This document shows positions 48,521 to 59,389 of a DNA stretch of 64,000 nt, in pieces. The notes below the pieces were generated by a model. That model searched no databases and had not been told where the DNA came from. It saw nothing but the letters and a program-made list of their open reading frames with translations. Position 1 is the first letter of the stretch. Each line of letters starts with the position of its first letter. The stretch comes from Nageia nagi (taxonomy: Eukaryota > Pinophyta), in the NCBI GenBank assembly GCA_050084985.1, contig JBITNC010000001.1:133424001-133488000 (forward strand), in the 5' to 3' direction. The position numbers and the translations under genes were made by a program.

Positions 48521-48708
48521 ATAATTATCCTTTAGGATGACCACTGACTTAGCCTTTTGGACATCTTTTGAATCAAATAACTTTTCAAAGGAGAGCAATC
48601 CTTTTGGTATAACATTATTTCTAAGTTGAATAACATTTGATTCTTAAAAATAATCAAGTATTTCCTAAATACAACAAATGTGAGCCACTACTTAATCCAT
48701 GAAAAAGT

Positions 48709-49268
48709 TCATAATATGCTCATCAAAGTTGAATACTTGCTAGAAGTTTGTAACATCAAGTACTGAAGGCCTACATTAAACTTCGACTTTAAGAGCTCCT
48801 CTTTTATAATGAGTAGAATTATAACATGCCCTCTTTTAGCAAGTGCATCAACTATTTGGTTGTATCTTATAGGAATAGATATAAAATTGATAGCCAAGAA
48901 TGACTCTAATAAATCTCACACTCTATTCCTATAGTTCTTTAGATAATGATGTTTTGCACTAATCTAATTTTTGACCTGCTTAATGATTAGTTTTGAATCA
49001 CCATGGATAATTAGGCACTGATGCCTATATTGATTACTTTAAATAACCCTAAAGAGAGGGCTTCATACTTAATAGCATTATTTGTACAAGTCCATGTGAA
49101 TCGAAAGGAGAATCTTTTGGTATTTTCCTTTGGAGATTTGAACACCAATCTAGTTACACATCCATGTTTACATCGAGATCTATCAAAATACATCATCCAT
49201 ATCTTATGTTCTTTATCAACAGTGATTGAGATTGGTTGAGTTTTTTCATATAAATAATAATTTTCCAT
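48709..49268 (-). pseudogene. Gypsy-2 archaeal-type RNase H between protease and reverse transcriptase
   Basis: The open piece 49011-49268 has IWMMYFDRSRCKHGCVTRLV (first Asp region; the usual DGS is DRS) and CTNNAIKYEALSLGL (the usual Glu is Lys). It continues through a break as IIHGDSKLIIKQVKN (third acidic residue kept) and the piece 48709-48897 (FISIPIRYNQIVDALAKRG, with the last Asp region). This is the same domain type as 30100-30565 in Gypsy-1, but it lies upstream of reverse transcriptase, not downstream of the first RNase H. Confidence 0.88.
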
Positions 49269-49445
49269 ACCAACATCTATGACCTAATAATTTATATCAT
49301 TTAGTAAAAGAACTTTAGTTATTAGTAGTGATTCCCTTAGTATGTCACTTTCAAATACTTCTACTGGTTGTGGACCATTAATACAATTTTGTTCAGTGAT
49401 CCTTTTGAGATGGATAGTTTTGGTGCTTTCATTTAGAATTTTTAC

Positions 49446-50102
49446 TTATTTATCTTGGAAAGGAATTAGAAGGTGAATATAATCTAAAGCTAGGTATCCT
49501 TCCAATTTAACAGTAAATTCTTTGAAAAGATATATTTTGAATAAAGGTGGAAGATCAACTACAATAATATCTTGGATAACATGAATATCAAATAAAGTTT
49601 TTAAAGTTATTTGAACTCCTTTGACACTACCAACTACATCTATTGAGGAATAATCTAATTGTATGACACCATCAATACATCTTGTAATATATAATTTCAT
49701 TTCATTTGCAATAGCTTTAGGGATCATAGTTATTATAGCTCTAGTATCAATCATACAATTGTTCATTACCCAACTTTCTAGTCTTAGAGATAAATAGAAA
49801 GGTGGGGGTCTTATTATACCTATTAGAGCTAGAGGGACATATTCAGACATTGCATAGATAGGATTCTCTTCATTTACCTTTTTTTTACTATTTCTTAACT
49901 TTAAATCTTCTTGCAAAAGATCTAATTGACCTGGTATCTTTAATGCATCAAACATGGTCATTCTAAAAGGAGTTTTCTTTAATTCTTCAATAATATTGTA
50001 TGGAGCATATGGGATGAACTTATTTGGTTTTGCTTGTTGATGTGTTCTAAAATATTGAGTAGCCTTTTCTTTATGATAATTAGTAATAAAAATATATCTC
50101 AA
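49446..50102 (-). pseudogene. Gypsy-2 aspartic protease with Gag-protease linker
   Basis: An open stretch of 218 codons, the longest in Gypsy-2. The middle holds the protease: MIDTRAIITMIPKAIANEMK, where the usual catalytic D-T/S-G reads D-T-R, then SIDVVGSVKGVQITL and IIVVDLPPLFKIYLFKEFTV, in place of the usual LGR/LSR-W end motif. The first third is a linker with KTPFRMTMFDALKIPGQ. The protein is cleaved from the polyprotein in active relatives. Confidence 0.88.
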
Positions 50103-50639
50103 TGTACTAGGTCTCTCTTTCTCTAGGACTTCCTTTTTAGTTGCAGCGAGATTTATTTCAATTGATTAGTACCCATATTTGATGGAACAAGATCTGATGC
50201 AGGTTCCACCATCTAGTTAGAATGTAAGCCCAAGTACTAATGTTGATATATTACACACGAATTTGGAAAGTGAGGAGCTGAACATGGTGGAAACCATTCC
50301 ATAATGCTTGAAGTAACATTATCTGTCGAACTAGTCATAACAACATTTTCAATTATTTTGGGAGGATTTTTCTATTTTGGTTGGTTGACCTTGGGCTAGA
50401 ATCTTGGTTGATAATAATTATCATATATTCTATAATTAAAACTATGATTATGCTTTTCTTGTAAAGTGAGCTTATTGGTTAGATTCCTAATAGTTACCTC
50501 CAATTACCTTATTCATTCCTCTTCTTAAGATTTAGGTTCAGCACCAGTACTTATGGATGAAAGAGTAGGTAATACTGGTAATTGGTTTTGGATAATAGGT
50601 TTGGGAGGAGGTGGTAAGGCTAGAACTCTAGGGTGACCT

Positions 50640-51300
50640 AATTATGGAGCTTGTTTAGGAGGCAAATTTGAAAATAAAGGCATGATTATTCTAGGTTGCA
50701 TTTTATCAAAGGACACCAAGGTATGTTCTGTGGTTTTTACTATTTGGTAAACATGTGAGAATGTATCTCTTAACATAACAATGAGCATATTGAGGTCAGG
50801 AAGGAAGGCCTTCCTGTAATACACCAGATCTTGTGCATTTGTTGGTTTAATCGTTACTGGTATAGATTTTCATGTTCTTTCAAATTTGATATTGAAATCA
50901 TTAATGGATTCATGAGGATGTCTTTTGATACATGCTATAAGGCTAAGGAATGTGCTATCATCACCATCTATGGAAAATATTTTAATTAAATCCTAACATA
51001 ACTCTCCCCATGAATTTATAGAGTGGGAGGTAAGAGTTTTGAACCACTTGGTTGCTTTTCCCTTAAAAGAGTGTGATAGTAATCTAGTCATCATAGTTTC
51101 ATCAGTAATATCAAAGTTTGAAGCTAATAAAGATACATCTTGATAATGTTAATATGGTTTCTTTTCAGAGCCATAATATTTGGAAAAGACTTTGAAAGTT
51201 TCTTGAGGTATAGGAGAGGAATTAGTAGCAACAACTAAAGGATGACCATTATTCTAGGTAGGAAAATCTACTTGTTAAGCCATAGTTGGAGAATGGGTAG
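50640..51300 (-). pseudogene. Gypsy-2 gag
   Basis: Decayed Gag. Motifs are read across a few stops: FKGKATKWFKTLTSHSINSW, then FLSLIACIKRHPHESINDF, and the open piece 50642-50824 with KAFLPDLNMLIVMLRDTFSH. The W-F/L pattern and the position upstream of protease identify it. The stretch 50110-50640 between gag and protease is low in recognisable sequence. Confidence 0.8.
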
Positions 51301-51514
51301 GAGACAAAGAATTTTTGAGGATTGATTCAAATACAACTAATATTGGGATTTCCCTTATGGGGACCAAAGGAGATACAACCTAAGAAATTTTTCATCTAAT
51401 CCTCTTATGAGTAATTGATAGCTCTTAAAATCTAGGCTATCTAAGGAAATTTCTGGTACTACTTTTAGTTAGTCTATGTTTTGGAGGAGCTAGGGTTCAA
51501 AACATTAACTAGTT

Positions 51515-51530
51515 GACAATAGAGTCACCA
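51515..51530 (-). other. Gypsy-2 candidate primer binding site
   Basis: On the - strand TGGTGACTCTATTGTC lies beside the presumed LTR end. It resembles the TGGCGACTC-type site of Tat/Ogre elements with changes. It was used to set the inner border of the 5' LTR. Confidence 0.55.
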
Positions 51531-51531
51531 A

Positions 51532-53542
51532 TAAGGCTAAAATAACCTTATAATCTTGAAAGATTTAATTGATAACCCACCAAATAAGGCTATTAGGCCT
51601 AACTACACCTGCTAAATATGGAATTTAGCTTGTTCATCCCATTGGGCATGCCAAATATGGAACTAGCTACTATTGATCAATTTAGCATAACCTCAAAGGG
51701 TTTGGTCTAGTCATGTTCTCCATTGCCTACAATTGTAGATTTCTTAAAAGATTAGAAGATGGTGGGATGCGTTCATGTTGGTGTTTTGCTCAATCTTTGA
51801 TTTATAGGTCGATTCCTATCTATATTTAAGGTTAAAAGTAACTAGAAATAAATGAAAGGATAAAGAGTTATAGGAAAGAGACAAGTAAATAAAAAAAGAT
51901 TTAAAATAAGAAATATACAATCCAAGCATTACAGCACAGGTAGTAATCCATGGCCAAGATCAAGAATAGCACGCTATCTTGCACTTGGGGTCTTGTAATC
52001 ACAATACATAGCCATAATTTGAAGAAAATATTTTATACATAATATTCACAAAAGTAATAAATATCAACTTTATTGCAAGAGGGAAAAGCATTGTCTATTT
52101 GTATTATCATATGTGAATATATCTTACAGATTTGGGCAAATTTGCTAGAATGTTAAACCCTTTTGATCTCTAAAAGTTAGCTATTTATATATCCTTCCCC
52201 CCTTCTTGGGTGGTTATGTTTCATTAATATTCATAATTGCTCACATTGAATGAAGTAATTAAAATAACACTATTTACAATAAATACTAAAACTATATTAG
52301 ATTACATAGTGAATAAGTACCAACAACATGATTATCTGGGAATTTGTAATTTCTAAACAGTCATGTCCATAGAGCCATAATCCTTCTGACATGTTGTTAA
52401 CTGCTCCTTCTTCAACCTTGTAGTTGATTGAAGATGGCACTATAGCTATCTGAATAATTATTTTTCTACAAATTTATTGGTATAATTTGGTACTATGCTC
52501 TATCAGTTGCTATGTACTTCTCTACAACCTTTATGATCTCTACTATAGATGTCAGTAATCAGAGTAATGGTGGTTGGTAAACATTATGTCAACTTGGTTT
52601 GAGAAGAAACTACCATTGTTATGTAGAAATGAGTTGGTGTCAACACATTAACAGGTCCCTAAGGGTCAAACATTTAAGATAAAGTGGAATCGAGTGTTCT
52701 TTCTTATGCATTACTCTTACCTTTGCTCGGTGGGTTCTATTTTCTTCATTTAGGCTTTGTTAATGATCTAGCTCTTCTGAGACCCATTGATTTTAGTCAA
52801 AAAGTATGATGTCATCACTTAGAATTAGTGAGCTCTATTTGATGTCTTCATAAATCTTCATCCACCATTTCTTATTTTGGAACATGCTAATTTCAATAAA
52901 AAATTATGACATCATCACTTAGAATTTATAAGATCTATTTGATGTCTTCATAAATTTTTTCCTACCATTGCTTATTATAAGACCCACTAATTTTAGTTAA
53001 ATAATATGACATCATCACCTAGAATCAGCAGGCTCTATTAGATGTATTGGATATGAATTTATACAACTCTCGGACACTTGTATTGACAATTCATCGACAC
53101 TCTAAGGGAATGAATATAACTCTTGGACACTTATATTTACAATTCTTGGACACTCTAAGAGAAAAAAAATAACTCCTAAACACTTGTATTTATAATTCTT
53201 AAGCACTCTAAGAGAAAGAAAATAACTCTCGAATAATCTTTATACAATTCTTGGGTACTCTAAGAGAAAGAAAATAACTCTCAAATGCTTGTATTTACAA
53301 TTCTCAAGCACTCTAAGAGAAAGAAAATAACTCTCAAACACTCTTATTTACAATTCTTGGGCACTTTAAGAGAAAGAAAATAACTCTTGAACACTTATAT
53401 TTACAATTTATAGGCACCCTAAGAGAAAGAAAATAACTCCCGGACACTCTAAAGAGAAAGAAATGAGAATAGAAGGAATTGATAAGAATAAAAGAATAAT
53501 TTTGTATTACTTTGATTTAGAGTGTAATTATGAAAGAATACA
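51532..53542 (-). repeat. Gypsy-2 5' LTR
   Basis: About 2.0 kb. It starts TGTATTCTTTCATAATTACA on the - strand. It is homologous to 41212-42343 from about 51690 onward. The inner border rests on the primer site and is approximate. It contains a minisatellite (53050-53460) and, at 52770-53040, three copies of a roughly 100 bp unit with GACATCATCACTTAGAAT. Confidence 0.85.
53050..53460. repeat. Minisatellite of about 53 bp in the Gypsy-2 5' LTR
   Basis: About seven to eight units with CACTCTAAGAGAAAGAAAAT and AACTCTTGGACACTT, matching the array at 41860-42260 but with different copy order. Confidence 0.9.
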
Positions 53543-53547
53543 TATAC

Positions 53548-55450
53548 TTTGCAAAAATTCTATCTCAAAAAATTAACTCAAAAATTGATGCCTTGTTTCA
53601 AGATCTCACCCCCTTAATTTTTGAGACAAAAATGCTTAAATTCCCCCTTTAAGAATATTCTAAAAATTTACCCCATAAAAAATATTTTAGCCCAAAAAAA
53701 TTAATCTCTCCCTTATTTAAAATAACTCCCCTCTTAAAAAAAAAGCTCAAATTAAATAACTCCCCTCATAAAATCCTCATAGATTACTCCCCATTTTTAA
53801 AATGATATCCTCATAAAAGGGCTCCTTTATTTAAAAAAAAACCCCTTTTTAAATATATAGTTCCCCACATGTCAAAAAAATTTGTATTAATAAACTTCAG
53901 GAAAAAATTGATAAGGCTTTTCCTACCTCCACTTGCAAATACAATTAATGCTTTGCACTTACAAATACAATTAATGCAATGTAAAAAGAGAACATTCTCC
54001 ATTTATTATTAGTCCCATCAACTTGACCAAAAAATAGGAATAATTTTACCAAAAAGGGAAACAAAAATTTAAAAAAAACTTTCATTAATTTCAAAATTAC
54101 CTAAGAGATTAAAAAATTGCAAAAATAATCCTTCTAACAAAAACATTTAAGAGGAGGGAACATTAAATGGGTGGGAATAGTGTGCTTTGAGAAGAGGGCT
54201 AAATTCCCAAGTGATGGAGGTGGAGAGGAAGGAAAGTCATTGTGGTGTTTTTTTGTTGGGTAGTTGGGATGAGGGAGAAGTGGCACACTATGTGGTAGGG
54301 GTTTGGGAGGGTTGTACATAATGACTAGGGAGGGATAGAATCATAGGAGGGTGGGAAGCATCGATATGTGGGAGGGAGTGTGTGGTATCGTGCTAGGGAT
54401 GGGGGCACACATAACATATGGGAGATGTGGTGTTTATTTATTTTTGTTGGAGCGTAAGGGATGGAACAAAGCTATGTCACATAGAGTGTGCAATAGGGTC
54501 AAGATTGAGAAAGGGGGTCAAGATTGAGAAAGGGGGATTAGTTAGTTAGGTCACACCAGTGGCAGTTGGTGCACCATGTCGCTAGGGTGTCACATGTCGC
54601 TATTGCATGGAGCAAAGTGGATGGGAGCAATGGATAGCACATTACACTACATATACTATATTAAGGTGGAAGGTAGGACATAAGGGTTCTATGGGGTGGG
54701 TGGCCCACTCCACTGTTGACCCCTTTTTTATTTTATTTGATGTAAACAATATATATTATATTATGGGAACAATAACAAAAGCTTGTAAATCAAATGTTTC
54801 TTAAATTATGGGAACAATTATTTGATTTACAAGCTAGTGCACATAGTTATTTGATTTACAAGCTTCTTTAATTTGTTTTATTTCTAAAGAACATATATTA
54901 TTAAAGCATTTTCAACTACTCTTTGATGGAAAACAAAACCTTTTTTCTTTTTTAATAAAGCAAATGCCTATTTTATCGTCCAAAAAATATATAAACATAT
55001 AGTAAAAAAATTATACAAATGTATAATTTATTTTAAAGGGTTTATATTTGTTTTATTCCCCTTATACATATATCACTTTTCAACTTTGTAAAATATTGCT
55101 AGACAAATCTTTATTGCAATAAAAATATTGTTGAAAAATTGTAAAACTTAAAAAATTTGCAATTTGTTTAACATTTTTACCTAAACTATTATTGTAAAAA
55201 AATTATAAATTTTTTTAAAAAGTAAATTTTAGCTATAACAAAATATTATAGCATATTATTGCTACATTTAAGCAAATTTTACAAAACTATTTGAACTAAC
55301 ACATAGTAAAATATGTTAGTATCATTGAAAATAATCCAAAAAATGAAGGAGAGATAGAGCTTATACCTTAAGGTTGTTTTACCTCACAAATGAAGTAGGG
55401 ATAAGAAGTAGGAATAACCTCCAAAACATTGAAGAGGAGCTTGAAAGGAT
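53548..55450 (-). other. Copia D leader, right of Gypsy-2
   Basis: Continuation of the non-coding leader of element D, matching 19710-21425 of copia A. It includes a moderately G-rich block (54150-54720, + strand) and a hairpin-like repeat (54760-54866). The ORFs here (54134-54319, 54607-54804) are not convincing. Confidence 0.7.
54760..54866. repeat. Inverted and direct repeat cluster
   Basis: AGCTTGTAAATCAAAT (54780-54795) is the exact reverse complement of ATTTGATTTACAAGCT at 54820-54835 and again at 54849-54864. TTATGGGAACAAT is directly repeated at 54761-54773 and 54807-54819. A stem of 16 bp with a 24-base loop is possible. Confidence 0.9.
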
Positions 55451-55466
55451 GGCTCTAAATACCACT
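55451..55466 (-). other. Primer binding site of copia D
   Basis: On the - strand AGTGGTATTTAGAGCC lies next to the LTR end. It is a decayed tRNA-Met type site (standard TGGTATCAGAGCC) and fixes the orientation of D. Confidence 0.85.
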
Positions 55467-56021
55467 TGAGAGAAATAAGTCCAATAGACTAAATTACTCT
55501 TCTACCAAGATCTCATAAAAGCTCATTAAACATCAACATAATGCATAACACAATAGCTAATCTCACAAGTGTAATACCAATATAAAGTGGTTCCTCCAAC
55601 AATGGGAGTACATCCACTAATCTAAGATCTTTACTCTCAAGATTCACTCTTTTACAAAAAATCTTCTTATTTCTCCTAACAATTCTAAAGCATACCAATA
55701 CTACAAAACTTGAGTTAGTAATCTCAAGGAGAGGGCCCTCTATCTATAGGCCAAAATTATCCCTTAGATCAATCTTTTAACCATTGTACAAATTCATATC
55801 ATGCATCACTCTTTTACCCAAGGGGCATGAACATGAGATGTAATATAAGACAAGTCATATTATTTTATTTATAAATAATTAAATGTATCTAGGGATACTT
55901 TTAAGTATTGGTGAATTTACATTACTTTATTCACTGAATACTTAAGGTATCTAGGATACTTTTAAGTATTAAGTGAATTTACATAAAGAGACCTTACAAT
56001 AACAAATTATACATTTCAACA
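55467..56021 (-). repeat. 5' LTR of copia D
   Basis: 555 bp, - strand TGTTGAAATGTATAATTTGT to TTTCTCTCA, with a TATA-like TATAGATAGAGGGC word near 55745. The target-side bases after it are AATAT (56022-56026). The matching 3' end of D is not found in the window. Confidence 0.9.
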
Positions 56022-56026
56022 AATAT

Positions 56027-57260
56027 TATGATAGAGGAATACATAGATAAAAGGGAATATTTCAAAAGTATTATGCCTTTTCAAACTTTTTGGGGCATAC
56101 AATGACAAAAACAAGTAAAGGCTCCAAGGATAGTCAACAAAAAGGACAACTAGACCATGTTGCAACTACCTATATTGTTGGAATGTATAATGCATTATTA
56201 TAAAGGTTATGTAATAATATTCTATGTAAGTTCACTAATACTTAAGGGTATCATTTGATACCTTAAGTATTTAAGTGAATAAGATAATGTAACTTGTCCT
56301 ACACTCCATGTCATGAGCATGCCCCTTGGGTAAAACGATGTGCATGTCATGATTTTGTACATTGGATAAAAGGGTGATCCAAAGAGGGATTTTAGCCTAT
56401 AAATAGAAGGCTCTCTCTTTGTGATTACACACCAAGTGTGGAGTAAATTTATGTTATATGATAGTGCTTAGGATTTGATATTAGGAAGATTGTAAGAGAG
56501 TTGTATTTGTGATTGAAGTAAAGATCTAGTTAGTGGATGTACTCCTAGTTGGAGGAACCACTTACATCTTATGTTATCTTTGTGAGATTGCTTTGTGGGT
56601 TTATTAGATGTGTACTATGAGCTTTCATGTGATCTTGGGAGTTTAGAGTTGTTCATGTTATAGTTCAATTCTCACATATATTTGATGGGAGTAACAAAAT
56701 ATCAAAAAGGTTATGGTTACAAAAACTATAAACTTAATTCACACTAAACCCAATAATGAAGAGAAAGAGCTTCGAACAACAACCATGTGCTTGGACGGAG
56801 TAGTATATGAATGGTGGCACCATGGCCTTATTACCCTAAGTCACAATGAAGTAACCATATTTGCAAGATTCATCCAAAGGTTCCTAGGAAGGTTTGAATA
56901 AAGGAATGTGAAGGAATACTTCAAAAAACTAGCTATGTTTTGACTAACCACCATATTTATAGGCTAGGTAGAAGTGTTTCAAAGAATTTCTTGTATGGTT
57001 CTTAATATCAATGATGGAAGATTAGCCTATATATTCATGTATGGATTACAAGACCCTATGAGGGCCTCTATCAAGGCCTTAGAACCACCTATATTAGCTG
57101 TAACTATATGCAAGTCCCTACTACTAGAGGTACAATCTACAAAACTAGAGGGGACAAGTGCCACTCCACATAGACCACATTTGATAATACCATCAGGATC
57201 ATCATCATTAGTAGGGAAAGGATCTAGTACATACTCCTCACAAAAACACATCAGGTAAAT
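56027..57260 (+). pseudogene. Ty3/gypsy gag fragment on the + strand (element E)
   Basis: Part of a gypsy Gag, interrupted by a solo LTR at 56176-56676. The start (MTKTSKGSKDSQQKGQ, 56109) and the word IFDGSNKISKRLW after the LTR belong together once the LTR is removed. 56713-56901 has LDGVVYEWWHHGLITLSHNE and FARFIQRFLGRFE. In the same frame, 56974-57258 has EVFQRISCMV-like sequence and YGLQDPMRASIKALEPP. Stops lie between, and a frameshift lies near 56700. No protease or later gene follows, so the element is cut off near 57260. Confidence 0.85.
56176..56676 (+). mobile_element. Solo LTR of the copia A/D family
   Basis: 501 bp from TGTTGGAATGTATAATGC to CAATTCTCACA, with the promoter-like TATAAATAG at 56398-56406. 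It is flanked by a perfect duplication TATAT (56171-56175 and 56677-56681). It lies in a gypsy gag, and removing it restores continuous coding order across the site. It is in inverted orientation to the copia D LTR that ends 155 bp away. Confidence 0.96.
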
Positions 57261-57299
57261 GGAAAACTCAATCCTTTGACCAATATCACTTACCCACTA

Positions 57300-57480
57300 T
57301 GGGATTTTATCTAAAATAATGGTGGGTAATTGTCTAATTTGCCATAGCCACCCATTGCCCATTTCCTCTGCTCAGTCAGACATGCAATGGATTTGTGTGC
57401 TAAACATTATTTGGGATATGTGTTCAAAAAGCAACACCCACCATTTACCTAATTCCTTCACTCTGCTAATAGCTAATTAT
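57300..57480. other. Unassigned sequence between element E and a tandem repeat
   Basis: Moderately AT-rich, with an early copy of the TGGGTAATTGTC-like word at about 57321. No gene or element recognised. Confidence 0.4.
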
Positions 57481-57905
57481 GGGTGTTTATCATTTTTAAT
57501 TAACTAGTTATGGGCATGTGTCCAACGTCTAATCATGGGTGTTTGTCTTGAGCTAATTATGGGCATGTGTTTTAATATAAAAATCAAATTCAATTTTAAT
57601 TTAAAAAAAATATCTAATGATGGGCATGTGTCACTTTTTAATTGTAGGTGTATGTATTGCAAATAAAATAATCAAAAGAAAAACATATTTAAATTTAAAA
57701 AAATATCTAATGGTGGGCATGTATCCTCATACAATTGTGGGCATATGTATCGCAAATAAAATAATCAAAGGAAAATTATTTTTTAAATTTAAAAACATCT
57801 AATGATGGGCATGTGTCTATAACAATGGTAGGCATATGTATTTTTAAATTTAAAAAAATTCTAATGATGGGCATGTGTCTATAATAATGGTCAACGTATG
57901 TCCAA
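57480..57905. repeat. Tandem repeat with ATGGGCATGTGTC core
   Basis: Variable units (about 60-100 bp) built on CTAATGATGGGCATGTGTC, a second ATTGTGGGCATATGTAT word and an A/T-rich spacer with TTTAAATTTAAAAAAA. At least six cores lie between 57510 and 57895. Confidence 0.85.
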
Positions 57906-58137
57906 TTTATAATATTAAAAATCTTTGTCAACCTAACCCGCTTCTCAGATTACCATAATCTCTACCCTATCATTACAAAAGCTTGAATCCTCTAGGTATG
58001 GACATTTTTCACCATTTATGTTGTCAAATTAGTTCTGAGTATGCTTATTTTTTAATAAATTTTTCTATATGCATGTCTATTGGTTGCACTATTTATACTT
58101 GAATAGTCAATTTTGGTTATGAAATTTGTATAAATAT

Positions 58138-58341
58138 TCATGATTTAGGCTTTGAATTTTCTTCGGATGCAATGTAATATTTAGGATTCAAGGTGAGATT
58201 TTTTTGTGTTGGTTTTATCAACCCCCTTTCCATGGAATGCATCTTATTAAATAATTTGGGTGGCTTCTCTAGGTTTCCATATCTAGGAATAGACAAAAAA
58301 AATTGCTTGTTGCACTTAAAATATTTGCCCTCTTCATACAC
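58138..58341 (-). CDS. Unrecognised 67-residue ORF
   Basis: The frame is open upstream of the Met, with a protein-like composition: EGKYFKCNKQFFLSIPRYG and KPPKLFNKMHSMERGLIKP. It could be an exon or fragment of a host or transposon gene. I recognise no family, and no splice site is certain. It is kept because its composition is unlike the AT-driven ORFs nearby. Confidence 0.3.
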   Translation of the reverse strand: MYEEGKYFKCNKQFFLSIPRYGNLEKPPKLFNKMHSMERGLIKPTQKNLTLNPKYYIASEENSKPKS

Positions 58342-58454
58342 AATACCTATGCATATAATTATCCATCTATTTAATTATTCATATTTATACATAAGACTAG
58401 GGTATTCACAACCACAACAATTGACAAAAATCTAGTTTTAAAGAACTTTTGATG

Positions 58455-58580
58455 TATGCATGAAAATGCAACAAATGAAAATAAACAAAATGCAACAAAG
58501 GGAAATAAAAAAAACACAACAAAGGGAAACAAAAAAAATGCAATCAAGGAAAATAAACATAATGCAGCAATGGATTTTCT
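58455..58580 (+). repeat. About 24 bp tandem repeat, left copy of a pair
   Basis: Units such as AAAATGCAACAAAGGGAAATA and AACACAACAAAGGGAAACAA. The order of variants (ATGCAACAAAG, CACAACAAAG, ATGCAATCAA) is the same as at 63485-63600, in the same orientation. The Asn/Lys-rich + strand ORF and Phe-rich - strand ORF here are just this repeat translated. Confidence 0.85.
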
Positions 58581-59083
58581 CTTAGCACCATTGTATATAG
58601 GTAGATATTTGATATCTTTAAATGATACATCATACACATTAGCATACAAGATAAGCAAGTTCATATTATTCCATGTTAGAAAAATATTTTTAGTAGCTAT
58701 ATGATAATACATTAACCTACAGGTATAGAATAAAAAGATAGTTTTTGAAAATATGGCTCGGGGCTAAATATATAAAAAATGGCCATTATATGGTCAAAAT
58801 ATATTGAATATGACAAAAATTCACAACTCTAAAAATATGTAAATATGAAAAAGGGGAAAAAATGAACAAAAAATGGAAAGAAATGAAAAATACGGGAAAA
58901 ATACATGATCAAAAAATGGAAAATATGACAAATAAATGAACAAAAAATGAGGAAAAAATGGAAAATTCAAGGAAAAAACATGATGCATTGAAAAAATTGC
59001 ACTTTTTAAAACTTTTTCTATACAATATGCTTATCTAATTACCATAAATGATTAAATCATTCACATAAATGATCATATCATAT

Positions 59084-59132
59084 ACCAAGTACCAACTACC
59101 AACTACCAACTACCAACTACCAACTACCAACA
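59084..59132. repeat. 7 bp tandem repeat (ACCAACT)
   Basis: About seven copies of ACCAACT. It is not the plant telomere repeat (TTTAGGG). It lies in the 3' non-coding part of the hAT element. Confidence 0.95.
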
Positions 59133-59389
59133 CATTCATATTTCATAAATCATATTATCGATATATGAAAATAAAATACATCTACAAAATGTTTGTCATA
59201 TCATAAGTTATAAATCTACTACTACTAGTATTTTCCCATACACTCATAATGGCACTAAGTGTCCATTGTCAATCACCAACAAAGTATAAATAATGCTAAA
59301 TACAATGTCTCATGAGTAATGACTCCATGTGTGGACCCTGGGGACTCATTAATATGTGTGGTTTGGGGCTCTAGCCCTTTTACTAATCA

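Larger units (their letters stand above)
41212..53542 (-). mobile_element. Gypsy-2: Ty3/gypsy element with an unusual domain order
   Basis: A 12,331 bp element with a perfect target duplication TATAC (41207-41211 and 53543-53547). Removing it rejoins the leader of copia D in register with 19700-19720 of copia A. LTRs are 41212-42343 and about 51532-53542. Domain order on the - strand is gag, protease, archaeal-type RNase H, reverse transcriptase, RNase H, zinc region, integrase, then about 3.3 kb of extra ORF region. All genes are broken. Confidence 0.95.

Noticed and set aside
58456-58704. Asn/Lys-rich + strand ORF and Phe-rich - strand ORF
   Set aside because: Both are translations of the 24 bp tandem repeat.
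59084-59132. 7 bp repeat as an interstitial telomere
   Set aside because: The unit is ACCAACT (AGTTGGT on the other strand), not TTTAGGG, and the array is only about 49 bp.
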